Part shown: piece by piece, positions 22,978-33,064 of the stretch
Position numbering within the stretch: the first letter of the stretch is position 1
Layout of the letters: each line of letters starts with the position of its first letter
DNA from: Crassaminicella thermophila
GTDB taxonomy: Bacteria; Bacillota; Clostridia; Peptostreptococcales; Thermotaleaceae
Reading direction: 5' to 3'
Assembly: GCF_008152325.1 (NCBI RefSeq)
Contig: NZ_CP042243.1
Coordinates: 1,059,026-1,123,025, forward strand
Length of the DNA stretch: 64,000 nucleotides
Translations under genes and position numbers: made by a program
Notes under the pieces: model-generated
What the model was told of the DNA's origin: nothing
The model's database searches: none
Seen by the model: the letters and a program-made list of their open reading frames with translations, nothing else

Positions 22978-25347
22978 ATGAACAAATACAAAGAACTACC
23001 TTATACAAAATTAAAAAAAATGTATAACCCCGATAACTTCACTTTTAATTCCACAGAAGAATTAATGGCTGTTGAAGGAATCATAGGGCAAGATAGAGCT
23101 GCAAAGGCAATGGAATTTGGGTTAAGAGTTAAAAATGCAAAATATAATATATTTGTTGTTGGATTAAAGGGGACAGGGAAAAAAAGTTATGTAAAAAAAA
23201 TTGTTGAAAAGAATGCAAAGGGAGAAAATATTCCAGATGATTGGTGTTATGTTTACAATTTTGATAATTCTAGTCGTCCCATTGCGTTAAATATGCCTCC
23301 TGGAATGGGAAAAATATTTTGTGATGATATGAATGAATTAATAAACGAACTATTGGAAGAGGTGCCAAAAGCATTTACAGATGAAGAGTATGAGAAAGAG
23401 AAGTCAGAAATTATTAAAAAATATCAAGAAGAAAGGAATAAATTATTTGATCAACTAACGCAATATTGCTTAGACAATGGTTTTGCTATAAAAAATACGA
23501 ATAAGGGGTTTGCACTTGCTCCATTAATAGATGGAAAAGCAATTAGTGATTTAGAATATCAAGAATTGGATCAAGAACAGAAAAAAGAGATTGAGAGAAA
23601 GGCAGAAAATGTAGAAATAAAATCTATAGAATTATTAAAAAAGATAAAAGGCATTGAGCTAAAAGCTAAAGAAGACATAGAAGCATTAGACAATGAAATA
23701 GCAAGATTAATTGTAAAGCCATTTATAGATGCACTGATTGATAAGTATAAAGAACATAATAAAGTAATAACATACTTAAAAAAAGTAGAAGAAGATATTA
23801 TTGAAAACATATATGATTTTGATTTATCAGGAGAGGAACAAGAGGAAGCATTTGAAGATGGCTTTTTAAAAAAATATAAGGTAAACTTATTTATTGATAA
23901 TAGTGAAAATATTGGTGCTCCTGTAATTGTTGAATATAATCCAACGTATCAAAATCTTATAGGAAAAATTGAGTATGAAAATGAGCAAGGAACATTAAAA
24001 ACAGATTTTACAATGATTAAACCAGGTGCTATTCATAAAGCGAATGGAGGTTATTTAATACTTCAGGCCAATCAAGTTCTTTTAAATATTAAATCGTGGG
24101 ATGCATTAAAAAGGGTATTAGAGACAGGAGAAGTATGTATTGAGAGTCTTAGAACACAACTAGGAATTGTTGATATTATTTCTTTAAAGCCTGAACCTAT
24201 ACCAACAAACTTTAAAGTAATACTTATCGGGAATCCATATATATATCATCTTTTATATTCTTATGAGGAGAATTTTGAAAAGCTATTTAAGATTAAAGTA
24301 GATTTTGACTCTGTAATGGAAGCAAAGACAGAGAATGCTTTTAAAATAGCTCAATTTATTAGTTCATATTGTAAGGAGGAAGGTCTTAAGCATTTAGATG
24401 CTGGTGGTGTTGCAAGAATTTTAGAATATAGTCACCGTATTTCAGGAACACAGAAAAAACTCACAACAAGATTTGATAAACTTATAGAAATATTAATTGA
24501 AGCAGATGTTTGGGCTGAAATAGATCATAGCGAATTTATCACACAAGATCATGTGAAAAAGGCATATTTAGAAAAGGTTTACAGAAACAATAAAATAGAA
24601 GAAAAGATTGAGGAAATGTACAAAAATGGAAAAATATTATTTGATATGAAAGGAAAAAAAGTAGGAAAAATTCACGGATTATCAGTTATTGATTTAGGAG
24701 ATTATATGTTTGGAAAGCCATCTGTTATTACTGTTACAACTTTTGCTGGAAATAAAGGGATTGTAAATATTGAAAGAGAAGTGGATATGAGTGGAAGTAT
24801 TCATGATAAGGGAATTATGATTTTAGAAGGATATCTTTGTGAAAAATTCGCACAAGAGCACCCATTATCATTAACAGCAAAAATTTGTTTTGAACAAAGC
24901 TATAGTGGAATAGATGGAGATAGTGCATCTAGTACAGAACTTTATGCTTTATTATCAAGTTTAAGTGATACACCTATAAAGCAGTATATTGCAGTAACAG
25001 GTTCTGTAAATCAAAAAGGAGAAATACAGCCGGTAGGAGGTGTAAGTGAAAAGATTGAGGGTTTCTTTGCTTTATGCAAGCATTATGGCCTTACAGGAGA
25101 ACATGGGGTAATGATTCCACATCAAAATATAGAAGATTTGGTGCTTAATGATGAAGTAATAGAAGCGGTGAAGAAAGGAAAGTTTCATATCTATCCAATT
25201 GCTACAATTAGAGAAGGGATAGAAATATTGACGGATAAAGAATTTGATGAGATTTGTGACAGTGTAAAAAATAAACTGAATCAATATGAAGGCTCAGAAA
25301 ATAGCTCATCAAAATTTAGAGGAAATAGGTTTTTTAGGAGGAAATAG
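22978..25347 (+). CDS. Lon-like ATP-dependent protease (AAA_32 type)
   Basis: About 789 residues. N-terminal RNA/DNA-helicase-like AAA region with GIIGQDRAAKAMEFGLRVKN and the modified P-loop VGLKGTGKKS near residue 62, a long charged helical insert (about 125-290), the second AAA part (GGYLILQANQVLL, LIGNPYIYHLLYSY), and the C-terminal Lon protease domain with the catalytic Ser in DGDSASSTEL (about residue 649) and the Lys in GGVSEKIEGF (about 692). This resembles the putative Lon-like proteases of Clostridia rather than classic LonA. ATG 22978 is preferred to ATG 22972 because of the spacing to AAGGGGG. A terminator follows. Confidence 0.92.
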   Translation: MNKYKELPYTKLKKMYNPDNFTFNSTEELMAVEGIIGQDRAAKAMEFGLRVKNAKYNIFVVGLKGTGKKSYVKKIVEKNAKGENIPDDWCYVYNFDNSSRPIALNMPPGMGKIFCDDMNELINELLEEVPKAFTDEEYEKEKSEIIKKYQEERNKLFDQLTQYCLDNGFAIKNTNKGFALAPLIDGKAISDLEYQELDQEQKKEIERKAENVEIKSIELLKKIKGIELKAKEDIEALDNEIARLIVKPFIDALIDKYKEHNKVITYLKKVEEDIIENIYDFDLSGEEQEEAFEDGFLKKYKVNLFIDNSENIGAPVIVEYNPTYQNLIGKIEYENEQGTLKTDFTMIKPGAIHKANGGYLILQANQVLLNIKSWDALKRVLETGEVCIESLRTQLGIVDIISLKPEPIPTNFKVILIGNPYIYHLLYSYEENFEKLFKIKVDFDSVMEAKTENAFKIAQFISSYCKEEGLKHLDAGGVARILEYSHRISGTQKKLTTRFDKLIEILIEADVWAEIDHSEFITQDHVKKAYLEKVYRNNKIEEKIEEMYKNGKILFDMKGKKVGKIHGLSVIDLGDYMFGKPSVITVTTFAGNKGIVNIEREVDMSGSIHDKGIMILEGYLCEKFAQEHPLSLTAKICFEQSYSGIDGDSASSTELYALLSSLSDTPIKQYIAVTGSVNQKGEIQPVGGVSEKIEGFFALCKHYGLTGEHGVMIPHQNIEDLVLNDEVIEAVKKGKFHIYPIATIREGIEILTDKEFDEICDSVKNKLNQYEGSENSSSKFRGNRFFRRK

Positions 25348-25378
25348 GGATTGGATTATATCCAGTCTCTATTTTTTT
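25342..25378 (+). terminator. Rho-independent terminator after Lon-like gene
   Basis: 14-bp stem (25342-25355 with 25361-25374, two wobbles), loop TTATA, then a T-run. The left arm contains the TAG stop. Confidence 0.88.
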
Positions 25379-25579
25379 AGAATGCATTAGAAAGAGGAAT
25401 TTCTATAGCTTTGTTGAATAGAAAAAATTACATATTATCGATTAATTTTCATATGTATGAATAAGAAATGGATAAGGTTTATTGCTACAAAAAATAAAAT
25501 AGGGAATAATAAGGATTAAAATGAAAAATACAATATTTTAGTAATTTTTAGGGAAAAATCTAAGAAGGAGGTTTTTATT

Positions 25580-26767
25580 ATGACAAATATTCATGAACTA
25601 CCTTTTTTAAAAGAAAAAATTGAAGAACTAAAAAAAGAAGGAGTTTATAGAAAACTCCCGGTACTTGAGGGGCCAAATGAGGCGGAGATTATTTTAAATG
25701 GTAAAAAAGTAATAAATTTATCTTCCAATAACTATTTAGGATTTGCAAATCATCCAAGACTGAAAAAAGCGGCTATTGATGCGGTACAAAAGTATGGGGT
25801 CGGAGCGGGAGCTGTAAGAACAATTATAGGTAATATGGATATTCATGAAGAAATGGAAAGTTTATTGGCAAAATTTAAAAGAGAAGAAGCTGTTATGTCA
25901 TTTCAATCTGGATTTAATTGTAATGCAGGAGCCATACAGGCTATTACAGAGGATGGGGACTTAATTATTTCTGATGAATTAAATCATGCAAGTATTATTG
26001 ATGGAGCAAGACTTAGCAAGGCAAAAAAGACAGTATATAAGCATAATGATATGGATCACCTTGAAAAAGTGTTAAAAGAAAATAAAGACAAATATAAAAA
26101 TATACTCATCATTACAGATGGTGTATTTAGTATGGATGGGGATATTGCAGATTTACCATCAATTGTAGATTTAGCAGAAAAATATGGCGCAATGACTTAT
26201 GTTGATGATGCTCATGGTTCAGGGGTATTAGGTGAAAGTGGACGTGGAACTGTAGATCATTTTAATTTGCATGGTAGGATTGATTTTAGTATCGGTACTT
26301 TATCAAAGGCTATCGGTGTTATTGGAGGATATGTAGCAGGGAGTAAAATTGCTCAAGATTGGTTAAACCATAGGGGAAGACCAATTTTATTTAGTACAGC
26401 TCTTCCTCCAGCAGCTGTTGGTGCAATTATTGAGGCGATAAAAATGCTTATGGAAACTACAGAATATACGGATAGATTATGGGAAAATGCCAAGTATTTT
26501 AAGGAGAAATTAGGAAAATTAGGATTTGATACAGGAAATAGTCAAACACCAATTACTCCTGTAATTATTGGTGAGGAATCTAAGACAATGGATTTTTCAA
26601 GAAGGTTATTTGATGAAGGGGTTTTTGTTTCAGGAATTGTATTTCCAACAGTGCCAAAAGGAACTGGTAGGGTAAGGTGTATGGTAACAGCAGGGCATAC
26701 AAAAGAACAATTAGATAGAGCAGTAGCAGCATTTGAGAAAGTTGGAAAAGAAATGCATTTAATTTGA
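25580..26767 (+). CDS. kbl: Glycine C-acetyltransferase (2-amino-3-ketobutyrate CoA ligase)
   Basis: 395 residues, PLP enzyme of the alpha-oxoamine synthase family. It cleaves 2-amino-3-ketobutyrate with CoA to glycine and acetyl-CoA in threonine breakdown. Motifs: [73 protein letters not shown], and the PLP Lys in [13 protein letters not shown]. Very close to Kbl; BioF (8-amino-7-oxononanoate synthase) is a second reading, but the NNYLGF/GMAGVRFICG-type context and the N terminus favour Kbl. No threonine dehydrogenase is adjacent. GGAGG lies before ATG 25580. Confidence 0.85.
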   Translation: MTNIHELPFLKEKIEELKKEGVYRKLPVLEGPNEAEIILNGKKVINLSSNNYLGFANHPRLKKAAIDAVQKYGVGAGAVRTIIGNMDIHEEMESLLAKFKREEAVMSFQSGFNCNAGAIQAITEDGDLIISDELNHASIIDGARLSKAKKTVYKHNDMDHLEKVLKENKDKYKNILIITDGVFSMDGDIADLPSIVDLAEKYGAMTYVDDAHGSGVLGESGRGTVDHFNLHGRIDFSIGTLSKAIGVIGGYVAGSKIAQDWLNHRGRPILFSTALPPAAVGAIIEAIKMLMETTEYTDRLWENAKYFKEKLGKLGFDTGNSQTPITPVIIGEESKTMDFSRRLFDEGVFVSGIVFPTVPKGTGRVRCMVTAGHTKEQLDRAVAAFEKVGKEMHLI

Positions 26768-26771
26768 TAAA

Positions 26772-26801
26772 AAAGAAATAGGTGGATTCACCTATTTCTT
26801 T
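26772..26801. terminator. Bidirectional terminator
   Basis: AAAGAAATAGGTG (26772-26784) pairs perfectly with CACCTATTTCTTT (26789-26801), loop GATT. It serves kbl and the convergent TetR gene, whose stop lies within it. Confidence 0.9.
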
Positions 26802-27370
26802 ATGCCATGCAATAATATATCATGTAAATCTTCTATATTTATTTCTTTTGAAAAATCATCCTTTGCAAAAATCTTGCTATAGAGTATATGATGGACGCTT
26901 CCCATAAATGTTAATGCAGCAGTATAAGGATTTATTTTTCTAAAAATATTTTTATCAATACCCTCTTTTATAGCATTTGCAATAAGATTAATTAATTTTT
27001 TTCGTTTTTTGCCCATAATTTGATGTACATCTATACCAATACTATGGGCTTCTTGCATAAATAATTGTGCTAGATCGCCGTGCTTTGTCATTATTTTTTC
27101 TTCAAGAAGAATATAATATTTGAATTTATTAGTGATATTTTTTTCTTCATTCATAACTTTTAATACTTTATTATAATATTGATCTGCAAGATATTCCATC
27201 ATTTCTATAAACAATTGTTTTTTGCTGTCAAAATATTCATATATTGTGCCTTTTCCTACACCTGCTTCAGTAGCAATGTCACTAACCTTTGTTTTATGAA
27301 ATCCTTTTTTACAAAACATTTTTATTGAAGCTTCAATAATTAATTGTTTTTTTCCTTTTGTATTATCCAT
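26792..27370 (-). CDS. TetR family repressor of RND pump operon
   Basis: 192 residues. N-terminal TetR helix-turn-helix (about 8-55): LIIEASIKMFCKKGFHKTKV, SDIATEAGVGKGTIYEYF, DSKKQLFIEMM. The helical C-terminal domain is of the DUF-type seen with multidrug pumps. Last gene of the adaptor-pump-regulator operon, starting 13 nt after the pump stop with CGGAGG before its ATG. The TGACC-GGTCA operator in the operon leader is its likely target, giving feedback control of the whole operon. Confidence 0.93.
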   Translation of the reverse strand: MDNTKGKKQLIIEASIKMFCKKGFHKTKVSDIATEAGVGKGTIYEYFDSKKQLFIEMMEYLADQYYNKVLKVMNEEKNITNKFKYYILLEEKIMTKHGDLAQLFMQEAHSIGIDVHQIMGKKRKKLINLIANAIKEGIDKNIFRKINPYTAALTFMGSVHHILYSKIFAKDDFSKEINIEDLHDILLHGIKK

Positions 27371-27383
27371 TTGAACCTCCGAG

Positions 27384-30300
27384 CTAAAGCTTTACATGAA
27401 TTTTTTCTTTTTTTCTTTTAGGTTTTAATTTAGTTTTTATTTTAATTAGGATATCATCAAAAATGGTGTATACAACAGGTATAAAGGCTAGTGTAAGAAC
27501 TGTTGATAATAATAAGCCACCTACAACAACTGTAGCCATTGGAGCTTGTGTTGATGCACCTTCTCCAATACCTAAAGCAAGGGGAAGTAAGCCTAATACT
27601 GTGGTTAATGTTGTCATAAGAATAGGTCTAAATCTTATGGCTGCTGCTTTGGTAATGGCTTCTCTTCTTTTTAGTCCTCTTTCTCTTAGTTGATTAATAT
27701 AATCTATTAAAACAATGGCATTATTTACAACGATACCAGAGAGCATGATAATTCCAATAAATGCTGGAACGGATAAAGAACGTCTTGTTATAAAAAGGCC
27801 AATAAAACCACCAGATAGTGCAAATGGAACAGAAAGCATTACAGTAAAAGGATGAAGCAATGATTCAAATTGTGATGCCAAAATCATATATACGATAATG
27901 ATTGATAGGATCAAAGCTTTTGCAAGACTTGAGAATGCTTCCATCATATCTTGATGTTGTCCTGTAAAGCTATAATGATAACCTGATGGTAATGGATATT
28001 TTTCAAGTTCTTTTTTTATATCATCTGTTACAGATTTTAAATCTCTTCCAGATAATTGAGATGAAATATTTACTGTTCGAATTTGATTGATTCTTTTAAT
28101 CTGTGTAGGAGAATTTCCATATTCTATATTTGCTATCTGTCCAATAGGAACCATAATACCTGTAGGAGATTTTATTAATATTTGCTTCATATTTTCAATA
28201 GATTTTTTTGCTCTATCATCCAAAGAAATATTTATATCAATTTCATCTCCATCGTATTTGAAATTAGTAGCTTTTACTCCGTCAATTGCTGCTTTAAGGA
28301 TGTTTGCTAAATCATATGTGCTGATACCATAAAAAGAAGCTATTTCTCTGTTTAAAACTACTCTTGCTTCTGGTTCTCCTTCTTCTGTATCTAAGCCTAC
28401 TTCTGCTGTACCTGGAATAGATTTTACAATTGCTTCAAAATCTTTACCTATTGATTTTAGTAGTTGAATGTCATCACCTTTTAGTTCTATTTCAATGGCA
28501 GCACTTTGAGGACCTCCTTTAAGCATTGAGGAAGTTTCACTAACAGTGATATTTGCACCAGCAATTGTTGACACTTTATTTCTTACTTCATTTACAATTT
28601 CTTCTGTAGAGCGTTTTCTATACTTTTCTTTTTTTAATGTACATATTACTGTTGAACTGTTTGATACGGATGTAGAAAATCCTAAACTTGATGAAACTAT
28701 GGTGAAAATTTTTTCTTTTTCAGGAATATCTGAAACAATTTTTTCTACTTGTTTAACAATTTTATCGGTATCTTCTAAGCTAGTACCAAATGGAACTTCT
28801 ACATTTACATTAAACATTCCTTCATCTTCTTTTGGAAAGAATTCTCCACCGATCATACTAACTAAAGCAGTAGAAGATATTAATATAGCTAATCCAACCA
28901 ATACAGTTATTTTTCTATGTTTTAGTGTAAATTTTAATATTTTTCCATAAAATTTTGATATATAATCTATAAACTTTGAAAAAGAGTCTAGTATTTTTCC
29001 TAAAGAAATACCTGAATGTTTTCTTGCTTTTACTTCGCCAACTTTAAGTATTTTAGATGATAACATTGGTACAACTGTAAGAGATATTATTAAAGAAGCA
29101 AGTAATGAAAATGTTACTGTAAAAGAAAGTTGTTTGAATACAATAGATGTAAAACCTTTTACAAAAACAATTGGTAAGAATACAGCGATTGTTGTCATTG
29201 TAGAAGCGAATACTGCCATTCCAACTTCTTTTGCTCCGAGGATTGCAGCTTCTTTTCTTGAGTATCCTTCTTCTCTATAACGATAAATGTTTTCTAAAAC
29301 AACTATTGAGTTGTCAACAAGCATTCCTATTCCTAATGCTAATCCTCCTAAAGAGATTAAGTTTATTGTAAGATCTCCAAAAAACATAAGAGCAAAGGTA
29401 GAAATAATTGATACAGGAATAGCAATACCAACAATAAAAGTTGAACGTATATTTCTTAAGAATAAATATAAAATTACAACAGCAAGTAAACCACCAACTA
29501 TTGCATTTTTTGTAACATTATTGATTGATTTATTGATGAATTCTGATTGATCCATTCCTATAACTATGTTGATTTGAGGATAATCTCTTTCAACAGCAGA
29601 GATTTCCTTTAGTACTTTTTCTGCAACCTTCACTGTATTTGCAACAGATTGCTTTTTAATTCCAATCCCTAGTGCATTTTTTTTATTTACTCTTATTAAA
29701 CTTTCTCTTTCTTTGTAACATAATTCAATGCTAGCTATATCAGAAAGCTTTATGATTTCCCCATTTCTAAGGACAATAGGGACTGATTTAATATCATTTA
29801 TGCTTTTGAATTCACCAGTTGTTCTTGCTAATAATTCTTTAGAACCTTTATTTACTTTGCCACCAGGCAAGTTTAAGTTTTCAGATCTTAATATATTTTT
29901 AATTTGAGGTAATGTTAATCCATAACCAGATAATTTTTCTTGGTCTATCTTTATTCGTACTTCTCTTTCATTTCCACCGAATATATCAACAGATGCTACT
30001 CCATCTATCCTTTCAAATCGAGATGATATTTCATCTTCAATAAGGCGTTGGAGTTTTCCTTTTTCCATATCAGAAGAAATACCTAGTTGTATGATTGGCT
30101 GTGCATTTGGATCTATTTTAAGAACCATAGGTGTAGATGCGTCATCGGGTAAAGCACCTTTTACTAAGTCAACTTTTTCTCTCATTTCAAGAGCAGCTAT
30201 ATCCATGTCTACATCGGATTCAAATTCTGCTACAATAATAGCATTTCCTTCTCTAGAGTAAGAAGATAGTTTTTTTAATTTATTAACAGTAGCAATAGAT

Positions 30301-30506
30301 TTTTCTAGTGGTTTTGTAATAAGGGTTTCGATTTCCTCAGGTGCTGCTCCACTATAATTTACAGAAACAATTGCTACTGGAATTTCCATTTCAGGATAAA
30401 GATCAATTGGGAGCATATTCAAGCAAACAGCACCTAATAGAATTGCTATTAGCATAAACATGAGGGTGCTAACAGGTCTATTGACCGATATTTTTGATAA
30501 ATTCAT
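27384..30506 (-). CDS. RND-family efflux permease (AcrB/SwrC-like)
   Basis: 1040 residues with the duplicated RND layout: transmembrane helix 1 near the N terminus, large extracytoplasmic loop, helices 2-6, and a repeat. MNLSKISVNRPVSTLMFMLI, YSGAAPEEIETLITKPLEKSI, and helix 4 LALGIGMLVDNSIVVLENIYR, carrying the proton-relay Asp region, are diagnostic; PVVYTIFDD ends the second half. Gram-positive homologues (SwrC/YerP) export surfactant-like or lipophilic compounds. It works with the membrane-fusion lipoprotein encoded just upstream. There is no TolC-like partner, as expected for a monoderm cell. Confidence 0.95.
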   Translation of the reverse strand: MNLSKISVNRPVSTLMFMLIAILLGAVCLNMLPIDLYPEMEIPVAIVSVNYSGAAPEEIETLITKPLEKSIATVNKLKKLSSYSREGNAIIVAEFESDVDMDIAALEMREKVDLVKGALPDDASTPMVLKIDPNAQPIIQLGISSDMEKGKLQRLIEDEISSRFERIDGVASVDIFGGNEREVRIKIDQEKLSGYGLTLPQIKNILRSENLNLPGGKVNKGSKELLARTTGEFKSINDIKSVPIVLRNGEIIKLSDIASIELCYKERESLIRVNKKNALGIGIKKQSVANTVKVAEKVLKEISAVERDYPQINIVIGMDQSEFINKSINNVTKNAIVGGLLAVVILYLFLRNIRSTFIVGIAIPVSIISTFALMFFGDLTINLISLGGLALGIGMLVDNSIVVLENIYRYREEGYSRKEAAILGAKEVGMAVFASTMTTIAVFLPIVFVKGFTSIVFKQLSFTVTFSLLASLIISLTVVPMLSSKILKVGEVKARKHSGISLGKILDSFSKFIDYISKFYGKILKFTLKHRKITVLVGLAILISSTALVSMIGGEFFPKEDEGMFNVNVEVPFGTSLEDTDKIVKQVEKIVSDIPEKEKIFTIVSSSLGFSTSVSNSSTVICTLKKEKYRKRSTEEIVNEVRNKVSTIAGANITVSETSSMLKGGPQSAAIEIELKGDDIQLLKSIGKDFEAIVKSIPGTAEVGLDTEEGEPEARVVLNREIASFYGISTYDLANILKAAIDGVKATNFKYDGDEIDINISLDDRAKKSIENMKQILIKSPTGIMVPIGQIANIEYGNSPTQIKRINQIRTVNISSQLSGRDLKSVTDDIKKELEKYPLPSGYHYSFTGQHQDMMEAFSSLAKALILSIIIVYMILASQFESLLHPFTVMLSVPFALSGGFIGLFITRRSLSVPAFIGIIMLSGIVVNNAIVLIDYINQLRERGLKRREAITKAAAIRFRPILMTTLTTVLGLLPLALGIGEGASTQAPMATVVVGGLLLSTVLTLAFIPVVYTIFDDILIKIKTKLKPKRKKEKIHVKL

Positions 30507-30517
30507 AATACCAACTC

Positions 30518-31633
30518 CTATTTAATAATTTCTATTTTGTTTCCTTCTTCTAAGTAGTTTTGACCTTTTATAACGATAATGTCACCCTCTTTTAATCCTT
30601 TTAGTATTTCAACATACTTACCATTATCAAGACCTAATGATACTTTCTGTTCTTTTGCTTGATTATTATCAATTAGAAATACTACTTCATTTCCATCCTT
30701 TATGACTATTGCATCAGATGGAATTGCAATTATATTTTCTTTTTTATCAGAAACTATGCTAATTTCTGCGAACATACCAGCTTTTACTAAAGCATCTTTA
30801 TTATCTAAAGCTATTTTTATAGGATAAGTAAGACCATTTTTTGTAGGGGCTGGAGATAAAGCTGAAATTTTTCCTTTAAAAGGTTTTTGACTGGCTGATT
30901 TTATAAATACATCAACCTCATCTCCTTTATGAACCTTATTTATAAGATGTTCAGATATAGATGTTTCGATAATTACTGTGTCTAAGTTTGCAATAGTTAC
31001 AGCAGGCATGTTAGATGAAGCCATTTCTCCTTTATTGATACCTACAGAAGTAATAAAACCAGAAATTGGAGCTTTAACGATACAATCTGAAAGCTTCAAT
31101 TTTGCATTTTCAAGATTTATTCTTGCTTGTTCTACTGAAGCTTTTGCAGCTTCTAATTTTGCATCTGATGCTTGAAGTTTTGATTGTTCAAATGCTTGTT
31201 TAGAAATGGCACCTTGTTTGTATAAGACTTTACTTCTTTCGAAATTTCTTTTACTGTTTTCAAAACTTTCTTTTGTTAAATTAAAATTTGCAACAGCAAG
31301 ATTATATGCTGCTTCGGCTTGTTTTACGGCATTTAACATATCTTGCTGATCTAATTTAAAAAGTATATCTCCCTTTTTAACTCTATCACCAATTTCAACA
31401 TTTACGCTTGTTACCTTTCCAGGAATTTTAGGAACTATGCTAGATTCTTCAAAAGGTTTTATTTTTCCTGATAATGTAGTTTTAAGTATTAAATTCTTTT
31501 TTGATACTTTTTCAGTTTTTACACGGATTAACTTTTCTTGTTTTGCAAAAACCTTATTTTTCTTTTCACAGCCTGTTGATAATAGAGTAATCAATAAAAT
31601 TGCTGTGAATATTAAGATGATTTTTCTTTTCAT
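30518..31633 (-). CDS. RND efflux membrane-fusion lipoprotein (HlyD/MdtA type)
   Basis: 371 residues. Lipoprotein signal with LLSTGC (Cys about 22), then biotinyl-lipoyl-like halves (IVPKIPGKVTSVNVEIGDRV, CIVKAPISGFITSVGI) flanking a long alpha-hairpin coiled coil (about residues 95-180, Ala/Glu/Lys/Asn-rich), a beta-barrel (GDEVDVFIKSASQKPFKGKI), and the C-terminal membrane-proximal domain. First gene of the operon; the pump gene begins 11 nt after its stop. GGAGGG lies before the ATG and the TetR operator lies just upstream of that. Confidence 0.94.
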   Translation of the reverse strand: MKRKIILIFTAILLITLLSTGCEKKNKVFAKQEKLIRVKTEKVSKKNLILKTTLSGKIKPFEESSIVPKIPGKVTSVNVEIGDRVKKGDILFKLDQQDMLNAVKQAEAAYNLAVANFNLTKESFENSKRNFERSKVLYKQGAISKQAFEQSKLQASDAKLEAAKASVEQARINLENAKLKLSDCIVKAPISGFITSVGINKGEMASSNMPAVTIANLDTVIIETSISEHLINKVHKGDEVDVFIKSASQKPFKGKISALSPAPTKNGLTYPIKIALDNKDALVKAGMFAEISIVSDKKENIIAIPSDAIVIKDGNEVVFLIDNNQAKEQKVSLGLDNGKYVEILKGLKEGDIIVIKGQNYLEEGNKIEIIK

Positions 31634-31649
31634 TCTATCCCTCCAAAAC

Positions 31650-31663
31650 TGACCAGTCGGTCA
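31650..31663. promoter_or_regulatory. TetR operator in leader of efflux operon
   Basis: TGACCAGTCGGTCA: arms TGACC and GGTCA around AGTC, the common TetR-type motif. It lies 16-30 nt before the adaptor ATG and downstream of the predicted start point, where bound repressor would block elongation. Confidence 0.8.
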
Positions 31664-31679
31664 ATGTATTTTTAAGTAA

Positions 31680-31708
31680 ATTTTATATGTATAGAATAGA
31701 AGAGTCAA
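31680..31708 (-). promoter_or_regulatory. Sigma-A promoter of efflux operon
   Basis: On the minus strand TTGACT (31703-31708), 17 nt, TAAAAT (31680-31685). Confidence 0.65.
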
Positions 31709-31852
31709 GAAAAACTTTTTTATAATACATGAACGTATTATTATAATTTTTTACTGTATAATATAGATAAACAATTTAAAAAAGAAAAATAAAAAAACGT
31801 TCATTCCAGATAACTTTTGAAAAAACTAAACTTCATTCCATGAAAAAATACT

Positions 31853-31968
31853 AAACCTTCAAAACTCACGTTCGTTCAAACAATGAAGGTTTTTAACGTA
31901 TTTTTTTATGTAATTTCAGTAAGTTTTTTTAGCAACGGAAATCTCGAATGAAATAAAGAGATTTCGTT
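31853..31968. other. Two hairpins in a 400-nt non-coding gap
   Basis: The 31709-32111 interval has no coding signal. AAACCTTCA (31853-31861) pairs with TGAAGGTTT (31884-31892), followed by T-rich sequence, which looks like a terminator on the plus strand. A second stem pairs AACGGAAATCTC (31934-31945, one bulge) with GAGATTTCGTT (31958-31968). A direct repeat TTCATTCCA occurs at 31800 and 31832, and a TATAAT-like box is near 31757. A small RNA or a degenerate repeat element is possible. Confidence 0.4.
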
Positions 31969-32111
31969 GGCGATATGAGCAGTTGCAAAATCAACATGCG
32001 AATTTTAAGCAAAAGTTATCAGAGTCATTCACTTATCTTTTTATATTTCTTTTTTAAATATCGATATTGTTTATCTTTATAAATATATGAATTTTACATG
32101 AGGTGATGATA

Positions 32112-32393
32112 ATGATCGTAGGAACATGTAGTATGGAGCTATTTATGTATGAGCCGAATTCATTAAAAGAAAAAAGACAAATTATTAAGAGCCTAATTGG
32201 CAGGATTCAATCAAGATTTAATACTTCGATAGCAGAGGTAGATATGCATGATAGATGGAGAAGTGCGGTTATAGGATTTGCTTGTGTGAGTACAACTAGC
32301 AAACATGCAAATCAAATGCTTCAGAATATAATAAAGTTTATAGAATGGGATAATAGGGTAGAAATTATAAAGTATAATATTGAAATATTGTAG
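32112..32393 (+). CDS. DUF503 family protein (YlxP-like)
   Basis: About 93 residues. MIVGTCSMELFMYEPNSLKEKRQIIKSL, RFNTSIAEVDMHDRWRSAVIGFACVS and HANQMLQNIIKFIEWDNRVEI are the family's conserved segments. YlxP-type proteins are often encoded near translation genes; the molecular function is not settled. ATG 32112 is chosen from three in-frame starts because GAGGTG lies 6 nt upstream. The endonuclease III gene follows after 30 nt and is probably cotranscribed. Confidence 0.88.
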   Translation: MIVGTCSMELFMYEPNSLKEKRQIIKSLIGRIQSRFNTSIAEVDMHDRWRSAVIGFACVSTTSKHANQMLQNIIKFIEWDNRVEIIKYNIEIL

Positions 32394-32423
32394 GCTTTTT
32401 AAAATAAGCCGGATGGAGGAATT

Positions 32424-33059
32424 ATGAATAGGAAAGTAAAAAAAATATTAGATTTGCTAAGTAAAGAATATCCAAATGCAGCATGTGAGTTAAATTACAA
32501 TACGCCTTTTCAACTTTTAATTGCTACTGTATTGTCTGCTCAAACAACTGATAAAAAAGTAAATGAAGTTACCAAAGATTTGTTTAAAAAATATCCAACT
32601 GTATATGATTTTTCAAAATTAACAATACAAGAATTAGAAAACAAAATTAGAAAAATTGGACTTTATAGAAATAAAGCTAAAAATATTCTAAAAACAGTGA
32701 AGATATTAATAGAAAAATTCAATGGAGAAGTGCCTAGTAATTTTGATGATTTGGTGTCTTTGCATGGAGTGGGTAGAAAAACTGCTAATGTAATTTTAGC
32801 AAATGCATTTAATATTCCAACTATTGCTGTTGATACTCATGTTTTTAGGGTAAGCAACAGAATTGGATTAGCAAGCTCTGATGATGTTTTACAGACAGAG
32901 TATGATCTTCAGAAAAACATTTCTAAAGAAGAATGGATTCATGCACATCATTTATTAATATGGCATGGAAGAAATATATGTACTGCAAGGAAGCCAAAGT
33001 GTGAAATATGTCCTATAAATATGTATTGTAAATATTATAAAGAATTATATGATTCCTAA
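32424..33059 (+). CDS. nth: Endonuclease III
   Basis: DNA glycosylase/AP lyase for oxidised pyrimidines. 211 residues. Helix-hairpin-helix LVSLHGVGRKTANVILANAF with the catalytic Lys (about residue 118), then AVDTHVFRVSNRIGL with the catalytic Asp, and the C-terminal 4Fe-4S loop CTARKPKCEICPINMYC (C-x6-C-x2-C-x5-C). QTTDKKVN near residue 41 is also typical. GGAGG lies before the ATG; a terminator follows. Confidence 0.97.
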   Translation: MNRKVKKILDLLSKEYPNAACELNYNTPFQLLIATVLSAQTTDKKVNEVTKDLFKKYPTVYDFSKLTIQELENKIRKIGLYRNKAKNILKTVKILIEKFNGEVPSNFDDLVSLHGVGRKTANVILANAFNIPTIAVDTHVFRVSNRIGLASSDDVLQTEYDLQKNISKEEWIHAHHLLIWHGRNICTARKPKCEICPINMYCKYYKELYDS

Positions 33060-33064
33060 AATTG

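Noticed and set aside
25381-25579. Glycine or other riboswitch before kbl
   Set aside because: None of the conserved riboswitch core motifs could be found; the leader is plain AT-rich sequence.
25580-26767. kbl as biotin gene bioF
   Set aside because: No other biotin genes are near and the sequence reads more like glycine C-acetyltransferase, though biochemical overlap is possible.
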